This document shows, one piece after another, positions 9,016-16,410 of a stretch of DNA of 64,000 bases. This DNA is from Variovorax sp. IB41 (GTDB lineage Bacteria; Pseudomonadota; Gammaproteobacteria; Burkholderiales; Burkholderiaceae_C). A program made the position numbers and the translations under genes. The notes beneath the pieces are model-generated. The model saw only the letters and a list, made by a program, of their open reading frames with translations, ran no database searches and was not told where the DNA came from. The DNA is taken from assembly GCF_016405905.1 (NCBI RefSeq), contig NZ_JAEFCB010000014.1, positions 62,001-126,000 of the forward strand, in the 5' to 3' direction. Positions within the stretch are counted from its first letter, which is position 1. The number at the start of each line of letters is the position of its first letter.

Positions 9016-9534
9016 ATGAACGTCGGTTCTGTTTCTCTGGACGAGCATTGCCTCAAGATCCTTTCTGCACTGCAGCACGACGGGCGGCAGACCGTGCAGC
9101 AGATCTCGGAGGCCGTCGGGCTCTCGCCCACGCCCTGCTGGAAGCGCATCAAGGACATGGAGGCGGCCGGCGTGATCCGCGGCTACACCACGCGCGTGGA
9201 CCCCGAACTGGTGGGCCTGCACGTCTCGGCCGTGGCCGAGGTGAACCTGGACCGCCACAGCGAAGCGATGGTGCAGCGCTTCGAAGAGGTGGTGGCCGCG
9301 AGCCCGCAGATCATCCGCTGCGTCTCGGCCACGGGGCCCGCGGACTACATCCTGAACGTGACGGTGCCGGACATGAAGCACTACGAGCGCTTCCTGCACG
9401 AGGTGCTCTTCAGCCTGCCGGGCGTGACCCACGTGCGCTCGAGCATCGTGCTGCGCGAGATCAAGTCGGAGGTGGCGCTGCCGCTCGGGCACCTGATGGG
9501 CGCGAAGTCGGGCGCGGCGCCTTCGCGGCGCTGA
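9016..9534 (+). CDS. Lrp/AsnC-family regulator, divergent from the indolepyruvate oxidoreductase
   Basis: 172 residues. The N-terminal winged helix-turn-helix spans about residues 8-60 (DEHCLKILSALQHDGRQ, then QQISEAVGLSPTPCWKRI), and the C-terminal RAM-type ligand/oligomer domain spans 70-150. A short Ala/Ser-rich tail ends the protein. Its position back to back with an aromatic 2-oxo-acid oxidoreductase suggests control of amino-acid catabolism, with an amino acid as ligand; this is inference from context. Confidence 0.87.
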   Translation: MNVGSVSLDEHCLKILSALQHDGRQTVQQISEAVGLSPTPCWKRIKDMEAAGVIRGYTTRVDPELVGLHVSAVAEVNLDRHSEAMVQRFEEVVAASPQIIRCVSATGPADYILNVTVPDMKHYERFLHEVLFSLPGVTHVRSSIVLREIKSEVALPLGHLMGAKSGAAPSRR

Positions 9535-9558
9535 GAAGGCGCAGACCGACCGGGCCGA

Positions 9559-9999
9559 TCAGTAGTAGCGCCGCTCGGATCGGTCGAACGCCAGGAGCAA
9601 GCCCGCAAGCAGTGCGCCGCCCGCCGCGGCGATGAGCACCGCCTTCACCGGCTCGGCTTCGATCTGCTTCACGCAGGAGGCCTGCCATCCGGCGGCTCGC
9701 TCCTTGAAACCCCCGATCTTTTTACCGGCCTCGTTGACGGCGCTCCGGGCGTAGGCCCGGCCGGTGTCGGCGGCGTCCGAGGCGACGTCCTTCGCATCGG
9801 CGGCGATGCCGCGCGCGGTGTCGAGCGCCTCGCCGGCCGTGGCCTTCGCATCCGCGGCGCTCGAGCGCAGGGTCTGGGCCGTGGCGCGTGCAATCGTCTT
9901 CGCCTCATCGGCCAGGCCGCCGGCTGCGGCCGATGCATCTCGTCCGGCCCGGCGTGCTTCGTCGGCGAGTTGGGAGGGGGTCTTCGGGTCGTCTGCCAT
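9559..9999 (-). CDS. DUF883/ElaB-YqjD-like membrane-anchored protein
   Basis: 146 residues. An Ala/Asp/Lys-rich amphipathic helical region (residues 10-105) with repeating A-D-A-K and A-A-D spacing precedes a basic short stretch and a single C-terminal membrane segment AVLIAAAGGALLAGLLLAF (about 120-138), ending SERRYY. This is the layout of ElaB/YqjD/DUF883 proteins, which are C-tail inner-membrane proteins linked to stationary-phase and stress responses and, for YqjD, ribosome association. It opens the block of small stress-type proteins and is divergent from the next membrane protein. Confidence 0.72.
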   Translation of the reverse strand: MADDPKTPSQLADEARRAGRDASAAAGGLADEAKTIARATAQTLRSSAADAKATAGEALDTARGIAADAKDVASDAADTGRAYARSAVNEAGKKIGGFKERAAGWQASCVKQIEAEPVKAVLIAAAGGALLAGLLLAFDRSERRYY

Positions 10000-10248
10000 G
10001 GCGGTCTTTCGAAAGGAGCAACAGGATTTGCGAAGGAGCTATTTGGGCGACGCGATGCACGCCGGGGTGTCGGGTGGAACGGGCATCTCTTGTAGGCCAA
10101 AGCAAACCGCGGCCATCGCCGGCCCGCACGGTTGGACGCGGGCCGGACGGGATCACTGCCTACCCCGCGTTGCGCCGGGCACCGACTGAAGCCCGCGCGC
10201 GCCGGCGAAAGATTTCCAGCACCACAACAAAGTGCACAAGGAGCAGCC

Positions 10249-11223
10249 ATGGCCCAGTACGGCGTCAATTCACCAGTCGGCGTGATCGAAGGGTCCGCCA
10301 GCCAGAGCGGTGTGTCCTGGGGGGCGATCTTTGCCGGCGCCGCGGGCGCGGCATCGCTGTCGCTCATTCTTCTGTTGCTCGGCACGGGGCTGGGCATGTC
10401 GTCGATCAGCCCGTGGGCGAGCCAGGGCGCGAGCGCCGCCACCATCGGCGTCGCGACCATCCTGTGGCTCACGTTCACGCAGATCGCCGCCTCGGGCATG
10501 GGCGGCTACCTGGCCGGCCGGCTGCGCACCAAGTGGGCCGGCGTGCACACCGACGAGGTGTACTTCCGCGACACGGCCCACGGCTTTCTCGCCTGGTCGG
10601 TGGCAACGCTGCTGACGGCGGCGCTGCTCGGCTCGGTCGTGGGCTCGATCCTCGGCGCCGGCGCGCAAGCGGGCGCCGCGGTGGCCGGCGGTGCGGCGAC
10701 GGCCGCGACCGCAGCAGGTGCTGCGGGTGCCGCGAGTGCCGGTGCCGCGGCTTCGGGATCGCAGTCACCTTCGGAGGCCGGCCCCGGTCCGATGAACTAC
10801 TTCATCGACTCGCTGTTCCGCCGCGATGCGAGCGCCACGCCCGCGACCCCGGGCGACGCCAGCGCCGCACCCGCGACCGCAGCGCCCGATCGCCCTGCTG
10901 CCGCAACCAACGCGGAAGTCAGCCGCATCTTCCTGAACAGCATCCGCACCGGCGCGCTGCCGCCCGAAGACGCGCGGTACGTGGGCCAGGTCGTCGCGCA
11001 GCGCACCGGTCTCAGCCAGCAGGACGCGGAGAAGCGCGTGACCGACACCTACGCGAAGGCCCAGGCCGCGCTCAAGGATGCGCAGGCGAAGGCCAAGGAC
11101 GCCGCCGATGCGGCACGCAAGGCATCGGCCTATGGCTCGCTGTGGCTGGTGATCTCGATGCTCATCGGCGCGTTCGTCGCGAGCTTCGCGGCCACCTACG
11201 GCGGTCGCCGGCGCGACCTCTGA
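10249..11223 (+). CDS. Alanine-rich integral membrane protein, function unknown
   Basis: 324 residues with AAGGAG upstream of the ATG at 10249. Hydrophobic helices occur at about 25-48, 62-84, 112-136 and 300-318. Between the third and fourth lie an Ala/Gly-rich low-complexity stretch (about 135-170), a Pro/Ala linker, and a charged helical stretch AKAQAALKDAQAKAKD near 265-285 that looks like the DUF883-type repeats of the neighbour. Similar proteins are sometimes labelled PhnA-like, without a shown link to phosphonates. It is co-directional with the tiny membrane peptide 37 bases downstream. I do not assign a function. Confidence 0.7.
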   Translation: MAQYGVNSPVGVIEGSASQSGVSWGAIFAGAAGAASLSLILLLLGTGLGMSSISPWASQGASAATIGVATILWLTFTQIAASGMGGYLAGRLRTKWAGVHTDEVYFRDTAHGFLAWSVATLLTAALLGSVVGSILGAGAQAGAAVAGGAATAATAAGAAGAASAGAAASGSQSPSEAGPGPMNYFIDSLFRRDASATPATPGDASAAPATAAPDRPAAATNAEVSRIFLNSIRTGALPPEDARYVGQVVAQRTGLSQQDAEKRVTDTYAKAQAALKDAQAKAKDAADAARKASAYGSLWLVISMLIGAFVASFAATYGGRRRDL

Positions 11224-11260
11224 CCGGCATCCACCCACTTCCAGATTCAAGGAGATTTCC

Positions 11261-11335
11261 ATGCGCTCACTTCTGCTGCTTTTTCTCGGCGTGCCCATCC
11301 CGGTCATCATCCTGATCGCGTTGTTCTTCCACTGA
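11261..11335 (+). CDS. 24-residue hydrophobic membrane peptide
   Basis: The protein is a single hydrophobic helix with an N-terminal Arg and a C-terminal His; its core reads LLLLFLGVPIPVIILIALFF. A clear AAGGAG lies six bases before the ATG, which strongly supports translation. It follows the membrane protein after 37 bases and is followed by a strong hairpin (11342-11372), so it probably ends that transcript. Peptides of this LGVPIPVIIL type appear as small unnamed proteins in other beta-proteobacteria as far as I recall. Too short for routine gene calling. Confidence 0.65.
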   Translation: MRSLLLLFLGVPIPVIILIALFFH

Positions 11336-11341
11336 GCCGGC

Positions 11342-11372
11342 GCCGCGGGCCGCGCCTTCGCAGGCCCGCGGC
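11342..11372 (+). terminator. GC-rich hairpin after the membrane peptide gene
   Basis: A perfect ten-base-pair stem (11342-11351 with 11363-11372, GCCGCGGGCC / GGCCCGCGGC) with an eleven-base loop starts seven bases after the stop codon. There is no U-tract, so it is either a Rho-assisted end or a 3' stabilising hairpin. Confidence 0.5.
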
Positions 11373-11465
11373 GGCAACCCGCACCATGCACATACAGCAT
11401 GCACAGACAGCCGATGCTGAAGTGCTCCTACGTGGCTGCGAATTCATTCCACTGAATCTGCATTC

Positions 11466-11819
11466 ATGAACAACCCTTCCAACCCCCATTTCGCGCTTCG
11501 CGGCATTGCCGTTTTCAGCATCGCGGCGGGCCTCGCGCTATCGGCCGCGGCACAGTCCACCGGCAATCCCAAAGGCTCGGTGGCGCCTCCGACGAGCGAT
11601 GCACAGAAGGCGCCGGCTTCGCGCAGCCCCACGGGCGGCTTCGGCGACAGCGGAAAGATCGTGACGGACAAGGAAACCGTCCAGAGCCGCTCGCAGACGA
11701 TGACGCCGCCTGCCAACGCGGGGCCGGCCCAGCCCGCGCCCGACAAGTCGCCCGGTCGCGCGAACAGCGGCCCCAGTGCCAAGGGCGCCGGCACGACGAC
11801 CAAGCCCGCCCCCCAGTAA
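11466..11819 (+). CDS. Small secreted disordered protein, unknown
   Basis: 117 residues. A signal peptide covers roughly residues 1-30 (hydrophobic core IAVFSIAAGLALSAAA, cleavage after AAA or AQS). The mature part is low-complexity, rich in Pro, Ser, Gly, Thr and Lys, with no predicted fold. No clear Shine-Dalgarno precedes the ATG. It lies 34 bases ahead of the DUF2934 gene, probably in one transcript. Exported to the periplasm by prediction; the role is unknown. Confidence 0.6.
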   Translation: MNNPSNPHFALRGIAVFSIAAGLALSAAAQSTGNPKGSVAPPTSDAQKAPASRSPTGGFGDSGKIVTDKETVQSRSQTMTPPANAGPAQPAPDKSPGRANSGPSAKGAGTTTKPAPQ

Positions 11820-11853
11820 GCCCAGCCCCATCCAGCCTCACAAGGAGATCGAC

Positions 11854-12273
11854 ATGAGCGACAGACCCCCCACCGGTTCAGGCGACGGAACCCGTCCCGC
11901 CACCAGCGGCGGCGTGGACAACATGGGCGGCGCCGAGAGCTTCTCCGGCAAGAAGACCGCCGCGGGCGAGGACGTCTCCGGCCCCGCGCCGAAAGAGCGG
12001 ATGCAGGACAAGCGCAAGAACGTGGAGGCCACGAAGCACGACGACTCCGCCGCGTTCGGCCTCACCGAGGACCTGACGCCCGACAGCAACCGCGAGCCCG
12101 CCGAACCCGCACCTCCCCCCCACTCTGACTCCCGCCCGGACTCCCGCGAAGAAGCCATCCGCCGCGCCGCCTACGACGCGTACCAGCGCCGCGGCGGCGA
12201 AGCCGGACACGAGACCGAGGACTGGCTCGAAGCCGAGGCGCAAGTCGACCGCCAGGCCGGCACGAAAGTTTGA
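11854..12273 (+). CDS. Hydrophilic DUF2934-type protein
   Basis: 139 residues from an ATG with AAGGAG five bases upstream. The first 85 residues are charged and probably disordered. Residues 95-132 match the DUF2934 pattern: EEAIRRAAYDAYQRRG then a Gly/Glu stretch and TEDWLEAEAQVD. The domain is a short two-helix unit common in rhizosphere and soil bacteria, often near stress genes; no biochemical role is established. The next gene starts 20 bases after the stop. Confidence 0.68.
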   Translation: MSDRPPTGSGDGTRPATSGGVDNMGGAESFSGKKTAAGEDVSGPAPKERMQDKRKNVEATKHDDSAAFGLTEDLTPDSNREPAEPAPPPHSDSRPDSREEAIRRAAYDAYQRRGGEAGHETEDWLEAEAQVDRQAGTKV

Positions 12274-12293
12274 AAGCACAGAGGAATCCGAAC

Positions 12294-12614
12294 ATGGCGA
12301 CCAGCAGCATCCTGGGCGGCGAACGCGCGCCCATCGAACCCAAGGGCACCGACGAAGACACGCTCGGCCCTTCCGATTCCAGCGACAGCGGCAGCGATGC
12401 CGCGGGCACGGGCGGCAACCGCGCGGCCGCCGAGGCGGGCCTGGAGGAGCCGACCGATTCGGACATCCTTCCCGACCGCGTCGGCGTGATCCCCGACGCG
12501 GCGCATGAAGTGGACACGGCCACCGAAGATCCGGACGCGTCCCGCGTCGAGGACCTTGCCGAGGACAACGACAGCAGCGAAGACAGCGAGGACGGCGAGC
12601 CCGAGAACGCCTGA
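12294..12614 (+). CDS. Small acidic disordered protein, unknown
   Basis: 106 residues, strongly acidic, dominated by Asp, Glu, Ser and Gly, with the opening ATSSILGGERAPIEPKG and a middle GPSDSSDSGSD stretch. An upstream TTG would add eight residues but the ATG after AGAGGAA is preferred. Proteins with the same opening and GPSDSSDSGSD motif recur in beta- and gamma-proteobacteria and are sometimes labelled chemotaxis protein without basis, as far as I recall. The stop overlaps the helicase start (TGATG), so translation of the two is coupled. Confidence 0.62.
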   Translation: MATSSILGGERAPIEPKGTDEDTLGPSDSSDSGSDAAGTGGNRAAAEAGLEEPTDSDILPDRVGVIPDAAHEVDTATEDPDASRVEDLAEDNDSSEDSEDGEPENA

Positions 12615-14344
12615 TGCCCGCCAGGCCCGCCGGCAAACAGCCCGAGGAAATACCGCCCGCGCGCCGCGTTGCAACGACCCTGCGCGGCGTCTTCGGCCAC
12701 AGCCGTCTGCGCGCCGGCCAGGCCGAAGTGATCGAGCGCGTGCTGTCCGGCCTGTCCACGCTCGCGGTGATGCCCACGGGCGCTGGCAAGTCGCTCTGCT
12801 ACCAGTTGCCCGCGGTGCTGCTCGAAGGGCAGACGGTGGTGGTCTCGCCGCTCATCGCGCTGATGAAAGACCAGTGCGACCGGCTGCGGGCGCTCGGCAT
12901 CCGCGCCGTGCAGGTCAACAGTTCGCTCGGCGCCGAGGAACTGGCGCAATCGGAAGCCGACATCGACGCGGGCCGCGCGCGCATCGTGCTGACGACGCCC
13001 GAGCGCTTGTCCGATCCGGATTTCCTCCGGCGCCTGGGCGCGCACCCGGTGGCGCTGGTCGCGGTCGACGAGGCGCATTGCATCTCGCAATGGGGCCATG
13101 ACTTCCGGCCCGCCTTCCTGGAGATCGGCCCCGCGATCCGGGCGCTGGGCAGTCCGCCCGTGCTCGCGTTGACGGCGACCGCGGGCGACGAGGTGGCCGC
13201 CGATGTGATGAAGCTGCTGGGCATTCCGCGCGCGGGGCTGGTCGATACCGGCGCCTACCGCGCGAACCTGCGCTTTGCCGTCGAACAGCTCGCGAACGAG
13301 AAGGAACGCCTGCGCCGCACGGTTGAATTCGTGCGCGAAGCGCCGGGCAGCGGCATCGTCTACGCCGCCACGGTGAAGGCTGCCGAGCATGCGTTCGATG
13401 CGTTGAAGGCGCAGGACGAATCCGTGGCGCTCTATCACGGCAAGCTCGGCGCGCGCGAGCGCAGCGCCGCGCAGGAGGCATTCATGGCGGGCGAGGTGCG
13501 CGTCATGGTCGCCACCAATGCCTTCGGCATGGGCATCGACAAGCCCGACATCCGCTTCGTTCTGCACTGCCAGATGCCGGCGAGCCTGCATGCCTATTAC
13601 CAGGAGGCCGGGCGCGCCGGACGCGATGGCGACGAGGCGCGCTGCCTGCTGCTGTTCCATGCGAAGGACCGCACGGTGCAGCAGTTCTTCCTGGCCGGAA
13701 AGTATCCGCAACTGGAGGACCTGGACGCGATCTACCGGCAACTGCTGGCCGAGCCGCCCGAGACCGACGGATGGACGGCCGCCAGCCTGCTCGACGCGCT
13801 GGAGCGGCCGCGCACCCGGATGCAGTCGGGCATCGCGGTGCTCAAGCAAGCGCAGGTGCTCCAGGCCGACCGCCGCGGGCGCCTCTCGGTGCGCGAGCGC
13901 GCGGCCGGCAAGGTCGATTTCACAGCGGTGCTCGATGCCTACAAGACCCGGCGGCAGCAGGACCGCGAGACGCTCGAGCGCATGGTGTCGTACGCGCAGT
14001 CGGGCCAGTGCCGGTGGCAGTTGCTGCTGAGCGATCTCGACCGGGCTGCGGAGCCGAAACGCTGCGGCACGTGCGACAACTGCCGGCGCATCGCGGCCCA
14101 TGAAAAAGAAATGGCGCAGCCCATCGTGATGAATGGCAGCGACACCGGGCCCGCCGCGCGCATACAGCCGGCCTTCGCCGCCGACGATCGGGTGCGTGTC
14201 CGGCGCTTCGGGCCCGGCGTGGTCATCGCTTCGGACGCGACGTCGATCACCGTCGGGTTCGAGGACGGGACCCAGCGCTGCTTTCATCCGGACTATGTGA
14301 CCCCGCTGCACCGCAGGCCGAGCGCTGCCCGCGTGCACGGCTGA
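12614..14344 (+). CDS. Short RecQ-type ATP-dependent DNA helicase
   Basis: 576 residues. Walker A MPTGAGKS is at 53-60, the DEAH box at 152-155, and the family motifs SPLIALMKDQ, HDFRPAF, AFGMGIDKPD, and QEAGRAGRDG follow in order. A Cys cluster (GQCRWQ about 465, then CGTCDNC about 482) gives the RecQ zinc site. There is no HRDC domain; instead residues 520-570 hold a compact beta-rich tail (RVRRFGPGVVIASD...GFEDGTQRCFHPDYV) like the small domain of short RecQ paralogues. It likely acts 3'-5' on forked or recombination DNA. It is translationally coupled to the acidic protein upstream and lies 1.1 kb before ku. It may be a second RecQ besides a housekeeping copy elsewhere. Confidence 0.88.
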   Translation: MPARPAGKQPEEIPPARRVATTLRGVFGHSRLRAGQAEVIERVLSGLSTLAVMPTGAGKSLCYQLPAVLLEGQTVVVSPLIALMKDQCDRLRALGIRAVQVNSSLGAEELAQSEADIDAGRARIVLTTPERLSDPDFLRRLGAHPVALVAVDEAHCISQWGHDFRPAFLEIGPAIRALGSPPVLALTATAGDEVAADVMKLLGIPRAGLVDTGAYRANLRFAVEQLANEKERLRRTVEFVREAPGSGIVYAATVKAAEHAFDALKAQDESVALYHGKLGARERSAAQEAFMAGEVRVMVATNAFGMGIDKPDIRFVLHCQMPASLHAYYQEAGRAGRDGDEARCLLLFHAKDRTVQQFFLAGKYPQLEDLDAIYRQLLAEPPETDGWTAASLLDALERPRTRMQSGIAVLKQAQVLQADRRGRLSVRERAAGKVDFTAVLDAYKTRRQQDRETLERMVSYAQSGQCRWQLLLSDLDRAAEPKRCGTCDNCRRIAAHEKEMAQPIVMNGSDTGPAARIQPAFAADDRVRVRRFGPGVVIASDATSITVGFEDGTQRCFHPDYVTPLHRRPSAARVHG

Positions 14345-14466
14345 ACGCCTCTGCCCCTCGCCGTCGCGTTATCAGACGCCGGGATACAGCACGGTTCAGC
14401 TTTGTCCGACGCCGGCCCCGCGCGCAAAGAACCAGACTGCCGCCTTCACCATTGGAGGACCGAGAG

Positions 14467-14691
14467 ATGAGCAGCCGTGATCCAAGAGGTCATCAGCACC
14501 CACAACCGCCGCGCGGGGAGTTCTGGCTCCTGGTCGCCGTGGCGGTCCTGATCGCCACCATGGCGCTGTTGCACCTTGCCGTACAACGCGAGCGCGCCGC
14601 CGGCTCCGGCGCGCTCGATTTCCAGCTTCTCTCCGGCTCGCCGGGCAAGAGCACCATCCAGGCGATGCGCGAGCCGCGCGACGTGCGATGA
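14467..14691 (+). CDS. Small single-pass membrane protein, unknown
   Basis: 74 residues from the ATG with GGAGG eight bases upstream. A polar N-terminus with His and Pro precedes one membrane helix FWLLVAVAVLIATMALLHLAV (about residues 19-39, 21 positions), and a short polar tail follows. No family recognised. It overlaps the DUF3606 gene by four bases (ATGA), so these genes form a coupled operon. Confidence 0.6.
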   Translation: MSSRDPRGHQHPQPPRGEFWLLVAVAVLIATMALLHLAVQRERAAGSGALDFQLLSGSPGKSTIQAMREPRDVR

Positions 14692-14915
14692 CGCGAGCGA
14701 TCCGACCGGGTGCGAAAAGCATCTCGACCCCCACGCCCGCCGCGGCGAAGGCGTGGGCCGACCACCTGGGGTGCTCCGTCGCCGAACTCAGGATCGCGAT
14801 GCGCGCCGTCGGCACGTCGGTGGAGCGCGTGCAGGCTTACCTCGATGCGCTCAAGCGGCGGGAAAGCGCGGCGCCGGGGAACGATGCCCGCTTCGGCCAG
14901 GCCGCGGCGCCATGA
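14688..14915 (+). CDS. DUF3606-like small protein
   Basis: 75 residues. The central part AKAWADHLGCSVAELRIAMRAVGTSVERVQAYL matches the DUF3606 pattern of a helical unit in which V-S-E-E-L-R-x-A-x-x-x-V-G-x-S-V-x-x-V is conserved (stretches SVAELRIAMRAVG and SVERVQAYL). The family is small and of unknown role, common in soil bacteria near other stress genes. It overlaps both neighbours by ATGA, giving a three-gene translational chain. Confidence 0.7.
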   Translation: MTRAIRPGAKSISTPTPAAAKAWADHLGCSVAELRIAMRAVGTSVERVQAYLDALKRRESAAPGNDARFGQAAAP

Positions 14916-15280
14916 GCACGGGCCAAGACGTCCTGCGCCGGATCGCGGTCCATGTGGAGGAAACGCCATCCGGCGGATTCGAGTGGGTGCTGAGCGAAGC
15001 CGGCGACGACGACGGGGACGAGGCCGACGAGGGGCCGTGGCGGTCCTTGAAGCGCGCCCGCAAGGCGGCCGACACCTACAAGGCATCGATGGCCGATGGC
15101 CTCCTCGCGCTGCAATCGCTCATCGACGACCTGGATGCCGGACCGCGAAAGCCGACCGGCAGCGACCCCGATTCGAAAGCCTTGCGAGCCGGCAAGCACC
15201 CCGCCCGCAAGGCAGCGAAGCCCGAGCCTGAAAAGAGGCCCGCCACGGGAAGCGCCTTCGGATTCGGCCTGATGAAGTAG
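14912..15280 (+). CDS. Small charged protein, unknown
   Basis: 122 residues from the ATG overlapping the stop of the DUF3606 gene. The first 75 residues look folded (RRIAVHVEETPSGGFEWVL, then an Asp-rich turn, and SLKRARKAADTYKASMADG). The tail is Lys/Pro/Ala-rich and ends GSAFGFGLMK. No family recognised. It is the last gene of the three-gene chain ahead of ku, 167 bases upstream of it. Confidence 0.55.
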   Translation: MSTGQDVLRRIAVHVEETPSGGFEWVLSEAGDDDGDEADEGPWRSLKRARKAADTYKASMADGLLALQSLIDDLDAGPRKPTGSDPDSKALRAGKHPARKAAKPEPEKRPATGSAFGFGLMK

Positions 15281-15447
15281 CACATCGCTGCCAACGCTGG
15301 AAGCGCCGGATGGAGGGCCCGATGTGCGCCGCGTCCTCCCGGCGGCATTGGCCATGTCCCACACCGCGCCCATGCAGCGCGAGACACGCTTTCCATTCGC
15401 CGGTCTTCGCCGGCTCCGTTTTCTTTCCAGCGTTAAGGATGAACTCC

Positions 15448-16374
15448 ATGGCCACAGGCAGCAGGACCCTTTGGAAAGGCGCGATCACTTTCGGCCTGGT
15501 TCACATCCCGGTGGGCCTGCACACGGCCAGCAGCGAACAGGGCATCGATTTCGACTGGCTCGACAAGCGCAGCATGGACCCGGTGGGCTACAAGCGCATC
15601 AACAAGAAGACGGGCCGGGAGATCGACAAGGACAACATCGTCAAAGGCTTCGAGTACGAGGACGGCAAGTACGTGGTGATCTCGCCCGACGAGATCGAGG
15701 CGGCGTATCCGCGCACGACGCAGACCATCGAGATCCAGCGCTTCATCGATGCCAACGAGATTCCCTTCGTGTACCTGGAGCGCCCCTACTACGTGGCGCC
15801 GGTCAACAAGGGGCAGAAGGTCTATGCGCTGCTTCGCGAGGTGCTCATCAAGACCGGCAAGGTCGGGCTCGCCAAGGTGGTCATCTCGACCAAGCAGCAC
15901 CTCGCAGTGCTGGTGCCGTCGGGCAAGGCGCTGGTGCTCAACCTGCTGCGCTGGGGCGACGAGGTGAAGCCGCTGGAAGGGCTCGATCTGCCCGCCGCCG
16001 GGGTCAAGGGCGCAAAGATCACCGCGGCGGAAGTGAAGATGGCCGAACAGCTCGTAGGCGACATGTCGGGCGAATGGAAACCGGAAGACTTCACCGACGA
16101 GTTCAAGCACGCGGTGATGAAGATCGTGCAGAAGAAGGTGAAGGCCGGCGACACGGAAACCGTCATCCAGCCAGAGGAAGAGGCGCCGGAAGAAAGCTCG
16201 AACGTGATCGACCTCACCGAACTGCTCAAGCGCAGCCTGAAGGGCGGCAAGGCTGCCAAGGCCGGTACGCCGGCGAGCAAGAAGCGTGGCGCGGGGGCTG
16301 CGGCCAAGTCGGCCGGAACCGCGCGCAAGGCGGCATCGAAGAAGACCAGCGCCAAGGCCCGGAAGGCGGCATAG
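15448..16374 (+). CDS. ku: Bacterial Ku, DNA end-binding protein of NHEJ
   Basis: 308 residues from the ATG at 15448, preceded by AAGGA at eight bases; an in-frame ATG nine bases upstream is possible. Residues 1-250 are the Ku core that forms a homodimer ring on double-strand ends, starting with the family-typical RTLWKGAITFGLVHIPV and including FEYEDGKYVVISPDEIE. The last 55 residues are Lys/Ala-rich and basic, like the C-terminal extensions that help Ku bind DNA or thread inward. No ligase LigD gene is next to it, though LigD is the usual partner and may lie elsewhere. Neighbouring recQ-type and small stress proteins suggest a DNA-protection role in dry or non-growing cells. Confidence 0.95.
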   Translation: MATGSRTLWKGAITFGLVHIPVGLHTASSEQGIDFDWLDKRSMDPVGYKRINKKTGREIDKDNIVKGFEYEDGKYVVISPDEIEAAYPRTTQTIEIQRFIDANEIPFVYLERPYYVAPVNKGQKVYALLREVLIKTGKVGLAKVVISTKQHLAVLVPSGKALVLNLLRWGDEVKPLEGLDLPAAGVKGAKITAAEVKMAEQLVGDMSGEWKPEDFTDEFKHAVMKIVQKKVKAGDTETVIQPEEEAPEESSNVIDLTELLKRSLKGGKAAKAGTPASKKRGAGAAAKSAGTARKAASKKTSAKARKAA

Positions 16375-16410
16375 CGCCGCTTCTTCGCCGCGCCGTCCGG
16401 CAGCGTCTCG

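Noticed and set aside
15448..16374. Ku plus LigD end-joining operon
   Set aside because: No ligase, polymerase or nuclease domain of LigD is encoded in the adjacent 10 kb.
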